A stretch of 64,000 nt of DNA from Enterococcus silesiacus (GCA_001465115.1 CP013614.1:3348001-3412000); one strand, 5' to 3'. Shown: positions 32,953 through 43,393, numbered from the stretch's first letter. Notes: generated from the sequence alone by a model not told the origin. Translations and numbers: made by a program.

Positions 32953-35900
32953 ATGAAGAAAAGAAAATTACATATATTTATGCTTGCAGTTTTACTCACG
33001 CAGAGCTTTAGTTCAACTGTAAGCGTATTTGCAACGACTGATACAGAAGAAAATGCTCAGAATGGACAAGCAATTGACACTCAAACACAAGAAAATCTGC
33101 AAACAGACTTATCGAGTGATGAAGAAAAAATGTCGCTAGAAAATTCAAAGACAAGTGAAACGGATGAAACAGTAGAAAGTGAAGCATCGATTACTGTGCA
33201 AGACGATAGTCAAGTAGAGGAAACGGAACAGTCGACCAAAGAAGCGGCAACGACTCCCAAAACAAAAGCTGCCAAGGCTAACTTAACGATTGAAGATGAG
33301 CTTTTAACAAGTATGACAATTACTAACATGGAGGGTGTCGAATACAGTCAAAGTAATGTAAATCGACTGTTGAACACAACACCCGTTACCGCTAAACTGA
33401 ACTTTGTGATCAAGGATCAGGATTATGTACCAGGTTCAGTTTATACAATGACGCTACCTGATCATTTGGGCTATTCAGATATCAGTGGGGAAGTAGCCAA
33501 TGTTGGAGCTAATTGGTCAGTTGACGCACAAAGTAAGACATTGACGATCACCTTCAATCAGCGTATTACTGAAACGCAGTTTAATTTGGATTTAAAAAGT
33601 TATGTGTATACAGATGCCGAACCTTTAGTAACGATCAAAACACCTGGGCAAACAACCAATCAATATAACTTTGATCTGTACGAAGAGGTAGCACCTATTA
33701 AGTATGAGGAAACGACTAATAAGTATGGTATTCAAGGAAATATTTATTATAACTTAGACAGATCATTATCTGGCAGTCAGACATTAGAAATAGTAATGTC
33801 AAATTCACCTGGAGCAACGTTTGATAATACCTCTAAGGAGCCGATCGGTGTTTTTTCATATGATGTAGATATCAACGGAAATGTGATTGCTGCTTCCAAA
33901 CAAGCCTTAGCAAAAGACCAAGACTATACAATCGATGAAGACAATGCATACCGAGGTGCAGTTACGATTACAAATATGGATCAACAAAAAGCATATGCTT
34001 TATCCGTTGATCGTGCTTTAGCGTTGGAGAGTGTTTCCAATTATTCCTATAGTTTTTACAATAATTATCCGACGACTAAATTAGGTTCAGTCAGTTTAAA
34101 TCGGTCAACTGCGCAATATGGCGGGCTTGAATTTACCGCAAAAACCAGTAAAGATCAAAAATCTTTAAAAGAAGTTAATTTAGGTTCGTTACAAAGTGCT
34201 AATTTCCAAGCAAAAGGAAATTATTATGTCTATATTTACAATATCCCTACACAAACCAAAGTAGGAGAACAAATCGTTTTGGAAAGCAAAAATGGACAAA
34301 AAATCACTGAGTATCAATTTTCTGCTACTGATACAGAGTATCAAACAGTTCCGTTTACTGATTTTTTTGAGGTGAAACAAGAAGAGAACAAACTGATTTT
34401 AACAGCAACGAAAGACAGTGTGTTAAGACTAAAAGCGGAAAAGCTGATCATTCCTTTTGACCAAAAGGATATTGATATTACACTTAGCACACCTGTTGTA
34501 AATGGTGGCAAGGAAATAATGCTGGTCTCTGACCAATACCTTCAGCCAATTTCAATCATCAATCCTAATAATGTAGAGACGGCTTGGGGAAACGCCGATG
34601 CAAATGGTGCCTACTCTGGCGATACAACAATAGCGATTGAAGGAAGCGATAAAACACCAGTAAAGAATGCTGCAATCAAAATTGAACACCCGAATTACTT
34701 AAAACTAAGAATGCCAACAGGGGAGTACTCTGATTACAAACTAAATAGAGATTATACAATAACCTCGGTCGAAGGCGGGACATTGATCAAATTTACAACG
34801 CCTGTCACCCGTTCATTCAATCTGGATCTAGGTTTCAACTATATTCCAGACAGTTTAGCAAAAAGTAAAAGTATTCCTATTGATACGCTTGATGTAACAC
34901 TAAGTGCCGATGACTATGAAGCGGTTCATACAACCGTTAGAACCGGTAGAAAGATGTATTCAGAGCGAACACTGCAAGGAAGTAAAAATCAATTTTTAGT
35001 AAACGCAAGAAATGATTCGTTTGATAACTTGAGCATCACAACTAAAATTCCTAATGGTGTAGACGTAGTTTTTGATATTTATGATGTCTCGAATGACCAA
35101 GTTGAATCGATTTATCCGCAGTATTGGGATCGAGGACAATATTTTGATAAACCATTAGCACCAACTAGTGAAGCGTATCCGACAATCACCTTCGATGAAG
35201 CTACGAATAGTTATAAATTTGATTTTGGTAAAACCTCAAAACGCTATATTGTTGAATACAAATATGCCAATGGCTGGATCGATACTAAGACAATCAATGT
35301 AACGGGAAGTGCTGTCGAACCATTATATGGTGATCAAGTAATGTCAGCGATCGTCGCCGTAAACAACGAAGGAGTAGAGATCTTATCAGCCAATCAAACG
35401 GCTCATGAGTCATTGAAAAACGTCACAAAAAATGAAATCAAAACTAAAAATATCAATAGCGGAACACGCAGTGTCAAAAATCCAACCTTCGATATTAAAA
35501 CAAAAGGAAATACAAATGCTGGCATTGATTTAAATTCGATCGTGATCGAAGGAGTTCCGCAAGATGTTTATACAATTAAGCAAACAGCGACAGGTGCTCA
35601 AATCATTTTTGACGAGTACACGCTAACTGAAAATATCACGATTACGTACAATACAGTTTCCAAAAATGCTGGGCAAATTTCTACTGAAACAAGTATTAGC
35701 GCAGATAATTTAGAACAAATGACGGAAACCCGCAGAACAGTGACAACAACACCACTTGTTTTGAGATTCTCTGATGGAGATGCAGAAGGAATCGTTTATT
35801 TGGCTCAAGCGCAATTTCGTGCGTATAATGAGAAAGACCAAGCGATCAATATTCCTAATGTTTTATTTGAACTAGTCGACAATGTGACCCACAATCAAAC

Positions 35901-37413
35901 GGAGTTTACTACAGATGAAAATGGCGAATACAAATTTGATGCAATCATGTCCGGCGAATATACGTTAAGAGCAACCGCTATACCAGTAGGTTATACGATT
36001 GCTGAGGAGTATCTTGAGGGCAAAGCCATTAAAGTGATGAAGGATACGAATTCGTTTGAAATTCCTCTTAAAGAAGTAGTAGATCACACTAGTGTCAGCG
36101 CCAAGGATTCAACGATCTATGTCGGAAGCCACTGGCAACCAGAGGATAATTTCACAGGAGCCACAGATCAAGAGGGCAAGCCAATGGCATTTGATCAAAT
36201 CACAGTGGCTGGAACAGTAGACACTGAAAAAGTCGGAGAGTATGAAATCACGTATCGCAATCAAGACAAAGAAGCAAAAGCCATCGTTTTCGTTGTTGCT
36301 AATCAGGAAACGTTGTTTGTCAAAGATTCAACGATTTATGTAGGTGATTCATGGCAAGCCAAAGATAACTTTGTGTCAGCGACAGATGAGCATGGGGCAA
36401 GCATTCCGTTTGAAGAGATAACACCTTCTGGAACCGTTGATACAACAAAACCAGGCATCTATGAAATGACTTATCGCTTCAGCGGACAAACAGAAATTGC
36501 TAAAATTACTGTCTTACCAAACCAAACCAGTGTTCTCGGGAAAGATTCAACAATCTCTGTGGGGACAACTTGGACGCCAGCAGATAATTTTGTTGAAGCA
36601 ACAGACAAAACAGGAAAACCTGTTGCTTTTGACCAAATCACTGTAACAGGAACAGTCGATACAAGTAAAGTTGGTGATTATGAAGTCACATACGAAAACC
36701 AAGGGCAAAAAGATCAAATAATTGTCCATGTTGTAGCTGTCAAAGCAACGCTTGCTGTCAAAGATTCTACCATCTATGTAGGAGATCCTTGGAAAGCTGC
36801 TGATAATTTTATATCAGCAACAGATGAAACAGGACAAACGATTTCAATTCAAACGATCACCGTAACAGGAACGGTCGATACAACAAAAGCAGGCGTCTAT
36901 GAAGTGGTGTATGGATATGGCACCCTAAAGGAAACTGCTAAGGTTACAGTAAAAGCGGATCAATCAACCTTAGTTGTAAAGGACTCTACTATTTACGTAG
37001 GGGATGATTGGCAGAGTGTAGACAACTTTGTATCAGCAACTGATCGCGATGGTAAAGCCATTTCTTTTGAAGAGGTAGAAGTAACTGGAACTGTTGAGAC
37101 GAAAGAAAAAGGTGAAAATCAAGTATCGTACACAATTCAAACAACTCAAAAAGCTGATCCAAGTAACACTAAAAAAGCGGTAAAAGCTCAAAAACAACGA
37201 ACGGAAACAGCTAAAATCACAGTGCTTGAAAGAAATTCACCCAAACCAAATGAAACAAATAAGAAGCAAACGCATCTTTCTAAACAAAACAAGCAAGGGC
37301 ATCTACCTAAAGCTGGTGAAAAAGACAATCACTATGTTCGTTTGATTGGATTGTTAGCTCTATCCATCACAATGATTGGCGTGATTCGATCAAGAAAACG
37401 GAGAACAGATTAG
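32953..37413 (+). CDS. Large LPxTG-type cell-wall adhesin with five Ig-like repeats
   Basis: A 1486-residue surface protein. It has a signal peptide (1-28), an acidic Ser/Thr/Glu-rich region (30-105), a long beta-rich adhesin region (105-935), a Cna-B/SpaA-like domain (about 945-1040, NVLFELVDNVTHNQTEFTTD) and five repeats of about 70 residues, each beginning KDSTIYVG-W-DNF (codons at 36107, 36319, 36541, 36763, 36976). The C terminus has sorting motif LPKAG, a hydrophobic helix and RSRKRR. LPKAG is a variant of LPxTG. It heads a cluster with a small surface protein and an Mga-like regulator. Confidence 0.9.
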   Translation: MKKRKLHIFMLAVLLTQSFSSTVSVFATTDTEENAQNGQAIDTQTQENLQTDLSSDEEKMSLENSKTSETDETVESEASITVQDDSQVEETEQSTKEAATTPKTKAAKANLTIEDELLTSMTITNMEGVEYSQSNVNRLLNTTPVTAKLNFVIKDQDYVPGSVYTMTLPDHLGYSDISGEVANVGANWSVDAQSKTLTITFNQRITETQFNLDLKSYVYTDAEPLVTIKTPGQTTNQYNFDLYEEVAPIKYEETTNKYGIQGNIYYNLDRSLSGSQTLEIVMSNSPGATFDNTSKEPIGVFSYDVDINGNVIAASKQALAKDQDYTIDEDNAYRGAVTITNMDQQKAYALSVDRALALESVSNYSYSFYNNYPTTKLGSVSLNRSTAQYGGLEFTAKTSKDQKSLKEVNLGSLQSANFQAKGNYYVYIYNIPTQTKVGEQIVLESKNGQKITEYQFSATDTEYQTVPFTDFFEVKQEENKLILTATKDSVLRLKAEKLIIPFDQKDIDITLSTPVVNGGKEIMLVSDQYLQPISIINPNNVETAWGNADANGAYSGDTTIAIEGSDKTPVKNAAIKIEHPNYLKLRMPTGEYSDYKLNRDYTITSVEGGTLIKFTTPVTRSFNLDLGFNYIPDSLAKSKSIPIDTLDVTLSADDYEAVHTTVRTGRKMYSERTLQGSKNQFLVNARNDSFDNLSITTKIPNGVDVVFDIYDVSNDQVESIYPQYWDRGQYFDKPLAPTSEAYPTITFDEATNSYKFDFGKTSKRYIVEYKYANGWIDTKTINVTGSAVEPLYGDQVMSAIVAVNNEGVEILSANQTAHESLKNVTKNEIKTKNINSGTRSVKNPTFDIKTKGNTNAGIDLNSIVIEGVPQDVYTIKQTATGAQIIFDEYTLTENITITYNTVSKNAGQISTETSISADNLEQMTETRRTVTTTPLVLRFSDGDAEGIVYLAQAQFRAYNEKDQAINIPNVLFELVDNVTHNQTEFTTDENGEYKFDAIMSGEYTLRATAIPVGYTIAEEYLEGKAIKVMKDTNSFEIPLKEVVDHTSVSAKDSTIYVGSHWQPEDNFTGATDQEGKPMAFDQITVAGTVDTEKVGEYEITYRNQDKEAKAIVFVVANQETLFVKDSTIYVGDSWQAKDNFVSATDEHGASIPFEEITPSGTVDTTKPGIYEMTYRFSGQTEIAKITVLPNQTSVLGKDSTISVGTTWTPADNFVEATDKTGKPVAFDQITVTGTVDTSKVGDYEVTYENQGQKDQIIVHVVAVKATLAVKDSTIYVGDPWKAADNFISATDETGQTISIQTITVTGTVDTTKAGVYEVVYGYGTLKETAKVTVKADQSTLVVKDSTIYVGDDWQSVDNFVSATDRDGKAISFEEVEVTGTVETKEKGENQVSYTIQTTQKADPSNTKKAVKAQKQRTETAKITVLERNSPKPNETNKKQTHLSKQNKQGHLPKAGEKDNHYVRLIGLLALSITMIGVIRSRKRRTD

Positions 37414-37425
37414 CTGAACGATATA

Positions 37426-37490
37426 GAGAATCGGGGCTGGGCCAAAAGTAGTGTTTAATCTACTTTTGGCTCATCCCTCTATTCGATTCT
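37426..37490 (+). terminator. Long terminator hairpin after the adhesin gene
   Basis: AGAATCG...GCCAAAAGTAG pairs with CTACTTTTGGC...CGATTCT. A T run is lacking, so it may only reduce transcription of the next two genes. Confidence 0.55.
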
Positions 37491-37516
37491 ATCAGTATTA
37501 GGAGGTACAAGAAGAG

Positions 37517-38122
37517 ATGACAAACAAACCGTTGATATTCGGTACAGCATTACTATTTTCGTCAGCGCTTTTTTTTCATGTTGATCCATTTTATGGAGAA
37601 GAAGCAACAACGCCTGGAAAATATAAAATGACATACGAAGTAGATGGAAAAGTCGAAACAGCTACGATCGAAGTGAAAGAAAATCAGACGGAGCTTTTAC
37701 TAAAGGACATTATTATTAGGCAAAACGACCAATGGTCTCCTTTAGACAATGTCGTTTCATTGAAAGGTAAGGATGGCGAACCGTTAGATTTAAAACAAGT
37801 GACGATCAAGCACAATGTGAATACCCGAGAACCTGGGCGTTACTTTGTAAAGTTTTCCTACGATAACTATGTTTCTATCGCTAACGTATCAGTCAATCAG
37901 TTTACCCATTCTGAGCAGAAAAAAAGAGTAGTACAGCGCTATTTGCCAATTGAAACTCAAACGAAAATCATGCTGAATGATGAATTGTTAAAAAATCAAC
38001 CTGTTAAGCAAAAGATGAACGTAAACACTTCCAGTGGAGGGGATCTGCCAGGTGCCACGGAGTTTGGAAATATGTTGAGTTTCCTATCAGGAACACTTCT
38101 GTATGGAACAAGGAGAGTATAA
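37517..38122 (+). CDS. Small surface protein with partial adhesin-type Ig repeats
   Basis: A 201-residue protein with a signal peptide, then half of an adhesin-type repeat (TPGKYKMTYEVDGKVETATIEV) and one degenerate full repeat (LLLKDIIIRQNDQWSPLDN). The C terminus has LPGATEFG, a weak hydrophobic helix and RRV, resembling a decayed LPxTG signal. It probably arose from a copy of the adhesin 3' end. AGGAGG precedes the start, and its stop abuts the next gene. Confidence 0.65.
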   Translation: MTNKPLIFGTALLFSSALFFHVDPFYGEEATTPGKYKMTYEVDGKVETATIEVKENQTELLLKDIIIRQNDQWSPLDNVVSLKGKDGEPLDLKQVTIKHNVNTREPGRYFVKFSYDNYVSIANVSVNQFTHSEQKKRVVQRYLPIETQTKIMLNDELLKNQPVKQKMNVNTSSGGDLPGATEFGNMLSFLSGTLLYGTRRV

Positions 38123-39556
38123 ATGGATTTCTTGTTATTAGATGATCGAGCAAATTTGAAACTGTCAATCATCCGAAAGTTAGAACAGAAATATTCGTTT
38201 TCAGAACGTAAGGATGTTTTATGTGAGGAATTGACTATCTCTCAGTATCTTTTAGAGCACAGCGTTCTGGAAATAAACGAGGATTTGAAAAGATTTGAAT
38301 TGATCGAGGGGATGGAATTGCTTGAGCAAAATAATGAAATCATTCTTTTTCAAGACGCTCAAGTTTCATCAAGTGTTGTTGAGGAAAAATATTTAAAGTT
38401 TTCTCTGGAATTTACACTATTGCAAACGATATTTTTCAATCAATTTACTTCGATCAAAAAATACGGAGAAAAGCATGGGATGAGCCGGACTGTTGTGTAC
38501 AAAATTGTTGATAGAATCCGGAAAGAGCTAGTACAATATGATATAAAATTATCTAAAACATTTCAACTAGTGGGCAATGAGATGAAGATTCGTCAGTATT
38601 TTAACATGCTCTACTATCGAATATATAAAGATTCGGACGAATTATACAATCAATCGGATATCTTATCTGTCAATGAATTACTTGTTGCTACTAAACGCTA
38701 TTGTGAAGAAGTAAATACTTTTTATCTTTTTAAACATTATTTGTTTGTTATGTTAGAAAGAGCGAGGAGAAAACCCAACTACTTTTTATCTAGTAAGTTT
38801 CAGTCAGCTGATTTTGATGAAGAAAAAGGATTATACCAAACGATCGCTCAATGGAGTCAGCAAACACTAAATGGAACGAATCGTGAAAGAGAAGTTGAAG
38901 TGAGGGGGATTCTTAGCCAGTTGTCCGTACATCGAATTGAGCTTTGCACTCTTGAAAATGAGGTAGTTAAAACATATCGAAAGCAATTAGAGCAGCAATT
39001 TCTTAAGTATCCACAGCTGAAATTAAGCGGATCTGAGTTTTGTAACAGTGTGGATAAGGTAATCTATCAGCATTACTTTATTTCACCTTTGCTAGATATC
39101 ACAATGCGCGTGATGGACTTAGAGTTTTTTCATGAACGTTATCCGATCATATTTGAAATTTGCCATACATTTATTTATCAATTGAAAGAGGAGGAATTTA
39201 GATTTAGTAAAAAATCCCTTTTTCTTAATTTACTACTGATTCTTTCTCAACAATATGATCAGGAAAGCGAGATGAATACGATTAATATTCATGTGAGTTT
39301 CACACATGGAGAAAAATATAATCAATTCATCCAAGCCCAGATTCAAATTTTTGATTCCTTTAGCATCAATTTTCAGCCAGTTATTCGTCCAGATACAGAT
39401 CTAATCGTCTCTGACTATCTTCCCAAAACAACTTTTTCAGCACGAAGTCTGATCTGGCTCGCTCCGCCTAGAGCAAGTGACTGGCGAAATTTTGGCAATG
39501 AGATTGTGCAAATCAATAAAGCGTTACAGCTGAATAGGAATAGAAAGAAGAAATAG
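38123..39556 (+). CDS. Mga-family transcriptional regulator
   Basis: A 477-residue Mga-type regulator. An N-terminal winged helix, a second helix-turn-helix (SIKKYGEKHGMSRTVVYKIVDRI) and long PRD-like helical regions are present, with a IIB-like C-terminal end (INIHVSFTHGEKYNQFI). It begins directly after the stop of the small surface protein gene, so it is co-transcribed with the surface genes and likely activates them. It is a distant paralogue of the regulator at 22998. Confidence 0.78.
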   Translation: MDFLLLDDRANLKLSIIRKLEQKYSFSERKDVLCEELTISQYLLEHSVLEINEDLKRFELIEGMELLEQNNEIILFQDAQVSSSVVEEKYLKFSLEFTLLQTIFFNQFTSIKKYGEKHGMSRTVVYKIVDRIRKELVQYDIKLSKTFQLVGNEMKIRQYFNMLYYRIYKDSDELYNQSDILSVNELLVATKRYCEEVNTFYLFKHYLFVMLERARRKPNYFLSSKFQSADFDEEKGLYQTIAQWSQQTLNGTNREREVEVRGILSQLSVHRIELCTLENEVVKTYRKQLEQQFLKYPQLKLSGSEFCNSVDKVIYQHYFISPLLDITMRVMDLEFFHERYPIIFEICHTFIYQLKEEEFRFSKKSLFLNLLLILSQQYDQESEMNTINIHVSFTHGEKYNQFIQAQIQIFDSFSINFQPVIRPDTDLIVSDYLPKTTFSARSLIWLAPPRASDWRNFGNEIVQINKALQLNRNRKKK

Positions 39557-39572
39557 AAGGACTGAATAGAGA

Positions 39573-39620
39573 GAGCCAGAAATGAACTGCAAGTCAGTTT
39601 TATTTCTGGTTTTCTTTTTT
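39573..39620 (+). terminator. Terminator after the mga-like gene
   Basis: GAGCCAGAAATgAACTG pairs with CAGTTttATTTCTGGTTTTC, followed by a T-rich tract. Confidence 0.75.
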
Positions 39621-39772
39621 ATTTATGTAATCAGTATTTTTTCTGAAACTAAAGGGGTAGCAACTGGTTAAATCATCATAAAGGATGCGCTTTTTTTATA
39701 GATTGCATATTTTGCTTGAATGCTTCTTATGATAAACTGAAAGTGGTTGGATAAAAGTAAAGGAGAATCATA

Positions 39773-41372
39773 ATGAGTCAAATGCACTATAATATGTTGT
39801 TGGGAAAAGAAGTAACAGTTGAATCAGAAAGGTACAAAATTAGCGGGATTATGGAGTTTCAACAAGGTAATTATACTTGGCGAGAATTCAAATTGATTGG
39901 AGAAGACCAAACTATTAAGTGGCTGAATATTGACAAAGATAACCCAGATGAGAGTTATAGTTTGTTTCAATCTGCAGCTGTTTTTTTTTAGTTTAAGTGC
40001 GCCGGAATATGAAGGCGAAAACTATGTATTGGCAGAAACTGGTACTGCAACCGTTCTTTCGGTTGAAGGTGATGTGGATGCGGAACTTCAAGAACGAATG
40101 ACGTTTAAAGAATTCCATGGAAAAAGAGATGAACAAAAACTTTTAAGTTATGAAAAATGGTCAGATGAATCAGAATACAGTAGTGGAAAAATGATTTCAG
40201 CATCTCAAGTAGAGTATCATGGAGAATTAAATGAAAACAATCAGTCTGAAAAGAGAAAAGTTGAGTTGTCCGTGCTGAATAAACTGAAAAAAGGCCAGGA
40301 AGTAGCAATTGAAAAAGTTATTTATAGAATTGTCGGTTGGGCTAATTATCGACAGGGCAGCTATTCTTGGATTGAGTATCGCCTTTTATCTAGGTCTGGA
40401 AACAAGGAGCATTGGTTGGTCGTAGAACCTCAAGGAAATGAATATGTACTCAGCCTGTTCAAACAAGTTGCGAATAAAAAAGTCTCACTGAACGTGACAA
40501 ACTCGCAAGCAAAATATAAGAATAAAACATATAACATTGAAGAAACTGGGAAGGCAATGGTTATACGTTCATCAGGTGATGTGGACTTTGATCCTAATGA
40601 AAGAGTGGAATTTACTGATTTCACTAATGAGAAGAAAGAAATTTTGTCGAAAGAACAGTGGTCAGATGGAGTCGAATATTCACATGGTCGAATCCTCTCA
40701 GATGCTGATTTTGATTTGTTAGAGATCTACAGTCCGCCGTTTTGGAAAAATGAGAAAGTAAAAAAGACAATAATGATCAGTTGTATTGCGGTGATCGCAG
40801 TATTCTTCTTTGCTTTGTCAGAAGGGTTCATCCGTTTTCCACAAGCAACAATTGAAAAGCAGATGAAAGGCTCTACGATGTATGAAGAAGTGACGAATGT
40901 TACGTTTAAAGATCCTAGCAAGACAAAATCAAAAATTTATAAGAGTGATTTATCTGTAGATCAAACGTGTGAAAATTTAATAGAACTAGACCCAGAACGA
41001 ATTTTATATGTAACAACGGATAAAGAAAATATTGAACAAGGGGAAAAAATGATCCAAACGAAAAAGGAAACGGTTTTGATTTATATAGGGGATGATGGGG
41101 TGACCTATATCCAGGTTTTCCCGAATAAAGATTATCAAAATAGCTACAGCTCTTATCATGCAGGGAATCATAGTCGACTACGTTCATTTTATGTAAATAG
41201 CCGAAACTGGGGCAACAATAGAGAGACGAGCAGTCAACCCAAAGTATATTCAGATGGAGTGATCGAACGGTCAATCGACACTTCTTATTATAGTGGAAAT
41301 GTAGCCTCAGCAAGACAAAACAGTATTAATGCACGAAAGCAAGATGGTGGAGGCACTGGCTTTGGCAAATAA
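39773..41372 (+). pseudogene. DUF4178-type protein, frameshifted at a T9 tract
   Basis: The reading frame from ATG 39773 stops at 39991. The continuation is in another frame and runs to 41372. The break lies in nine consecutive T residues (39981-39989); with eight T the frames join (reading SAAVFFSLSAPEYEGENY) into a protein of about 532 residues. Two DUF4178-like repeats are seen (each with G-YTWREF/G-YSWIEY, LxxETG and WSD-x-EYS-G), then a transmembrane helix and a C-terminal region rich in Ser/Asn. It could be a phase-variable gene, a real pseudogene or a sequencing error. Confidence 0.75.
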
Positions 41373-41727
41373 TTTAAAAAAACATAATTTTAATGGAACT
41401 CATGTTTTAGCTGAATTTTATGGCGTAAGTTTTCCGTTATTTGATCGTAAAGAACTGGAAACGGTCGTTACTGAAGCTTGCATAGCTGGCAATGCTCACA
41501 TCATTCAACAAGAGATAGCTGAATTTACCAATGGCGGTTATACGTTGTTTGCTTTACTGAAAGAATCACATCTATCTATCCATACTTACCCAGAACATCA
41601 GTCTATTTTTCTTGATGTGTTTACTTGTGGGAATGCGGACTCAAAAAAAGTGGTAGAAAAATTAACAGACTATTATCAACCAGATTCATTCTCGCTTCAA
41701 ACGATTGAGCGAGGTGTAAGAAAGTAG
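41362..41727 (+). CDS. speD: S-adenosylmethionine decarboxylase-like protein (SpeD)
   Basis: A 121-residue prokaryotic SpeD. The self-cleavage site is Glu68-Ser69 in KESHLSIHTYPE, which would generate the pyruvoyl group, and the FTCG catalytic cysteine is present. TTG at 41362 is the likely start, with GGAGG 8 bases upstream and the family N terminus NNLKKHNFNGTHVLAEFYG. It overlaps the end of the DUF4178 gene. The product is decarboxylated SAM, the aminopropyl donor for the synthase-like protein encoded next. Confidence 0.88.
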   Translation: MANNLKKHNFNGTHVLAEFYGVSFPLFDRKELETVVTEACIAGNAHIIQQEIAEFTNGGYTLFALLKESHLSIHTYPEHQSIFLDVFTCGNADSKKVVEKLTDYYQPDSFSLQTIERGVRK

Positions 41728-41763
41728 TGAGGACAGGAAAGATGATAAAAATGGGAGGGGTAT

Positions 41764-43308
41764 ATGTTGTTAGAAAAAGATCAGCTTACAGGTAGTGATT
41801 TTAAAATTCGTCCACTACTTTTTACAACACTAATTATTTCAGGCTGTTCGATGATTTATGAATTAATCATAGGAAGCTTGGGTTCTTATTTGATGGGAAA
41901 TAGTGTAGTTCAATTTTCATTGACAATAGGGATTTATCTGTTTGCAATGGGGGTAGGGAGTTACGGATCAAAATTTATTCATCGGCATTTATTTGATTAT
42001 TTTGCGAGTTTAGAGGTTATTGTTGGATTATTAGGGAGTTTTTCAAGCATTATCCTTTTTCTATGTTATATCTATACGGATGTTTATTCAATCGTGATGT
42101 ACGGCTTGACATTTGCCATTGGTTTTTTTGTGGGCTTGGAGATTCCTTTATTAGTAAGGATCATAGAGCAACATGATAAAGTGTTAAAGGATGAGTTGGC
42201 GAATCTTTTTGCCTTTGATTATATTGGCGGTTTGTTAGGCTCATTAGCTTTTCCGTTATTGTTATTACCTAAATTTGGTTATATCACGGTGGCATTTATT
42301 TCAGGGATTCTCAATATTCTGGCAGCAGCTGTGATCGTTTTTAAATACAATGAGCATTTGAAATGGAAAAAAAGTCTTAAAACGATGATCGTTGCTTCTT
42401 TGATTGTAATCATGTCTTTTATTTTATTCGGGAACCGTTTAACCAATTTTTTAGAAGGCGGATTATATGAAGATCAGATCGTATTTTCAAAGCAAACCTT
42501 GTATCAAAAAATTATTGTAACCAAACATAAAGATGATCTACGTTTATTTTTAGACGGAAATACACAGTTTTCCTCGATGGATGAAAAACGATATCATGAA
42601 GCGCTCGTTCATATTCCTATGGGATTGATGGATCAGCCTAAAAAAATATTACTGCTGGGAGCAGGAGATGGATTAGCAGCACGTGAGTTACTAAAATATC
42701 CTGCTATAGAAAAAATCACGCTTGTTGATTTAGACGAAGAGATGGTTGAATTATGTCGAACGGATCCAGCCATTTCAACATTGAATGAACGAGCATTGGA
42801 TAATAAAAAAGTTGAACTTGTTTATGAAGATGCTTTTACTTTTTTAGAGAAAAATAAAGCGCAATACCAAGTTGTGATTGCTGACTTACCTGATCCTAAT
42901 AATGAGTCATTGAATAAATTGTATACAACGAGTTTTTATCGTTTGATCAACAAAAGTTTGACAGAAGATGGAGTCATGGTAACACAATCAAACAGTCCAT
43001 TGTTTACAGGAAATGCGTTTTGGTGTATCAATAAGACCCTTAAAGAAGAATTTCCTTATGTTGTACCATATCATCTTTACGTACCATCTTTTGGTGATTG
43101 GGGCTATAATTTAGCTTCAAAAAGAAAAATCGAACAAGAAAAAATTGAGCTGAAACAGCTAAAATTATCTTACCTAAATGAGCAAATGCTTCCGGTATTA
43201 TTTAGTTTTGGTGAAGATGAAAAGAAGGATTTAGCGAAACTAGAAATCAATACGTTGTTTAAACCCAAATTATTTGAATACTACGATAGTGATACAAGTA
43301 AGTTGTGA
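41764..43308 (+). CDS. Membrane spermidine synthase-like aminopropyltransferase
   Basis: A 514-residue protein. Residues 1-225 hold about seven transmembrane helices; residues 240-500 form a spermidine synthase domain with LLLGAGDGLAARELLK (donor site), TLVDLDEEM and IADLPDPNN (catalytic Asp). Soluble SpeE enzymes lack the membrane part. Together with SpeD and the DUF4178 protein it resembles widespread clusters whose product may be an aminopropylated membrane component rather than free spermidine; that is inference. Confidence 0.82.
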   Translation: MLLEKDQLTGSDFKIRPLLFTTLIISGCSMIYELIIGSLGSYLMGNSVVQFSLTIGIYLFAMGVGSYGSKFIHRHLFDYFASLEVIVGLLGSFSSIILFLCYIYTDVYSIVMYGLTFAIGFFVGLEIPLLVRIIEQHDKVLKDELANLFAFDYIGGLLGSLAFPLLLLPKFGYITVAFISGILNILAAAVIVFKYNEHLKWKKSLKTMIVASLIVIMSFILFGNRLTNFLEGGLYEDQIVFSKQTLYQKIIVTKHKDDLRLFLDGNTQFSSMDEKRYHEALVHIPMGLMDQPKKILLLGAGDGLAARELLKYPAIEKITLVDLDEEMVELCRTDPAISTLNERALDNKKVELVYEDAFTFLEKNKAQYQVVIADLPDPNNESLNKLYTTSFYRLINKSLTEDGVMVTQSNSPLFTGNAFWCINKTLKEEFPYVVPYHLYVPSFGDWGYNLASKRKIEQEKIELKQLKLSYLNEQMLPVLFSFGEDEKKDLAKLEINTLFKPKLFEYYDSDTSKL

Positions 43309-43393
43309 GTGATATAAGGCTGTTTAGGAATAAAGAAATAGAGGATCCAAGAAAGTTTATACTAGAAGCATTATAGTAAATCAGTTCAGATAC

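Noticed and set aside
36107..37120. CRISPR-like or non-coding tandem repeat
   Set aside because: The repeats of about 210-220 bases are coding Ig-like modules in the adhesin frame.
39930..41372. Independent gene starting at 39930
   Set aside because: The first 20 codons are out of frame with the DUF4178 similarity and there is no ribosome site; it is the continuation of the gene begun at 39773.
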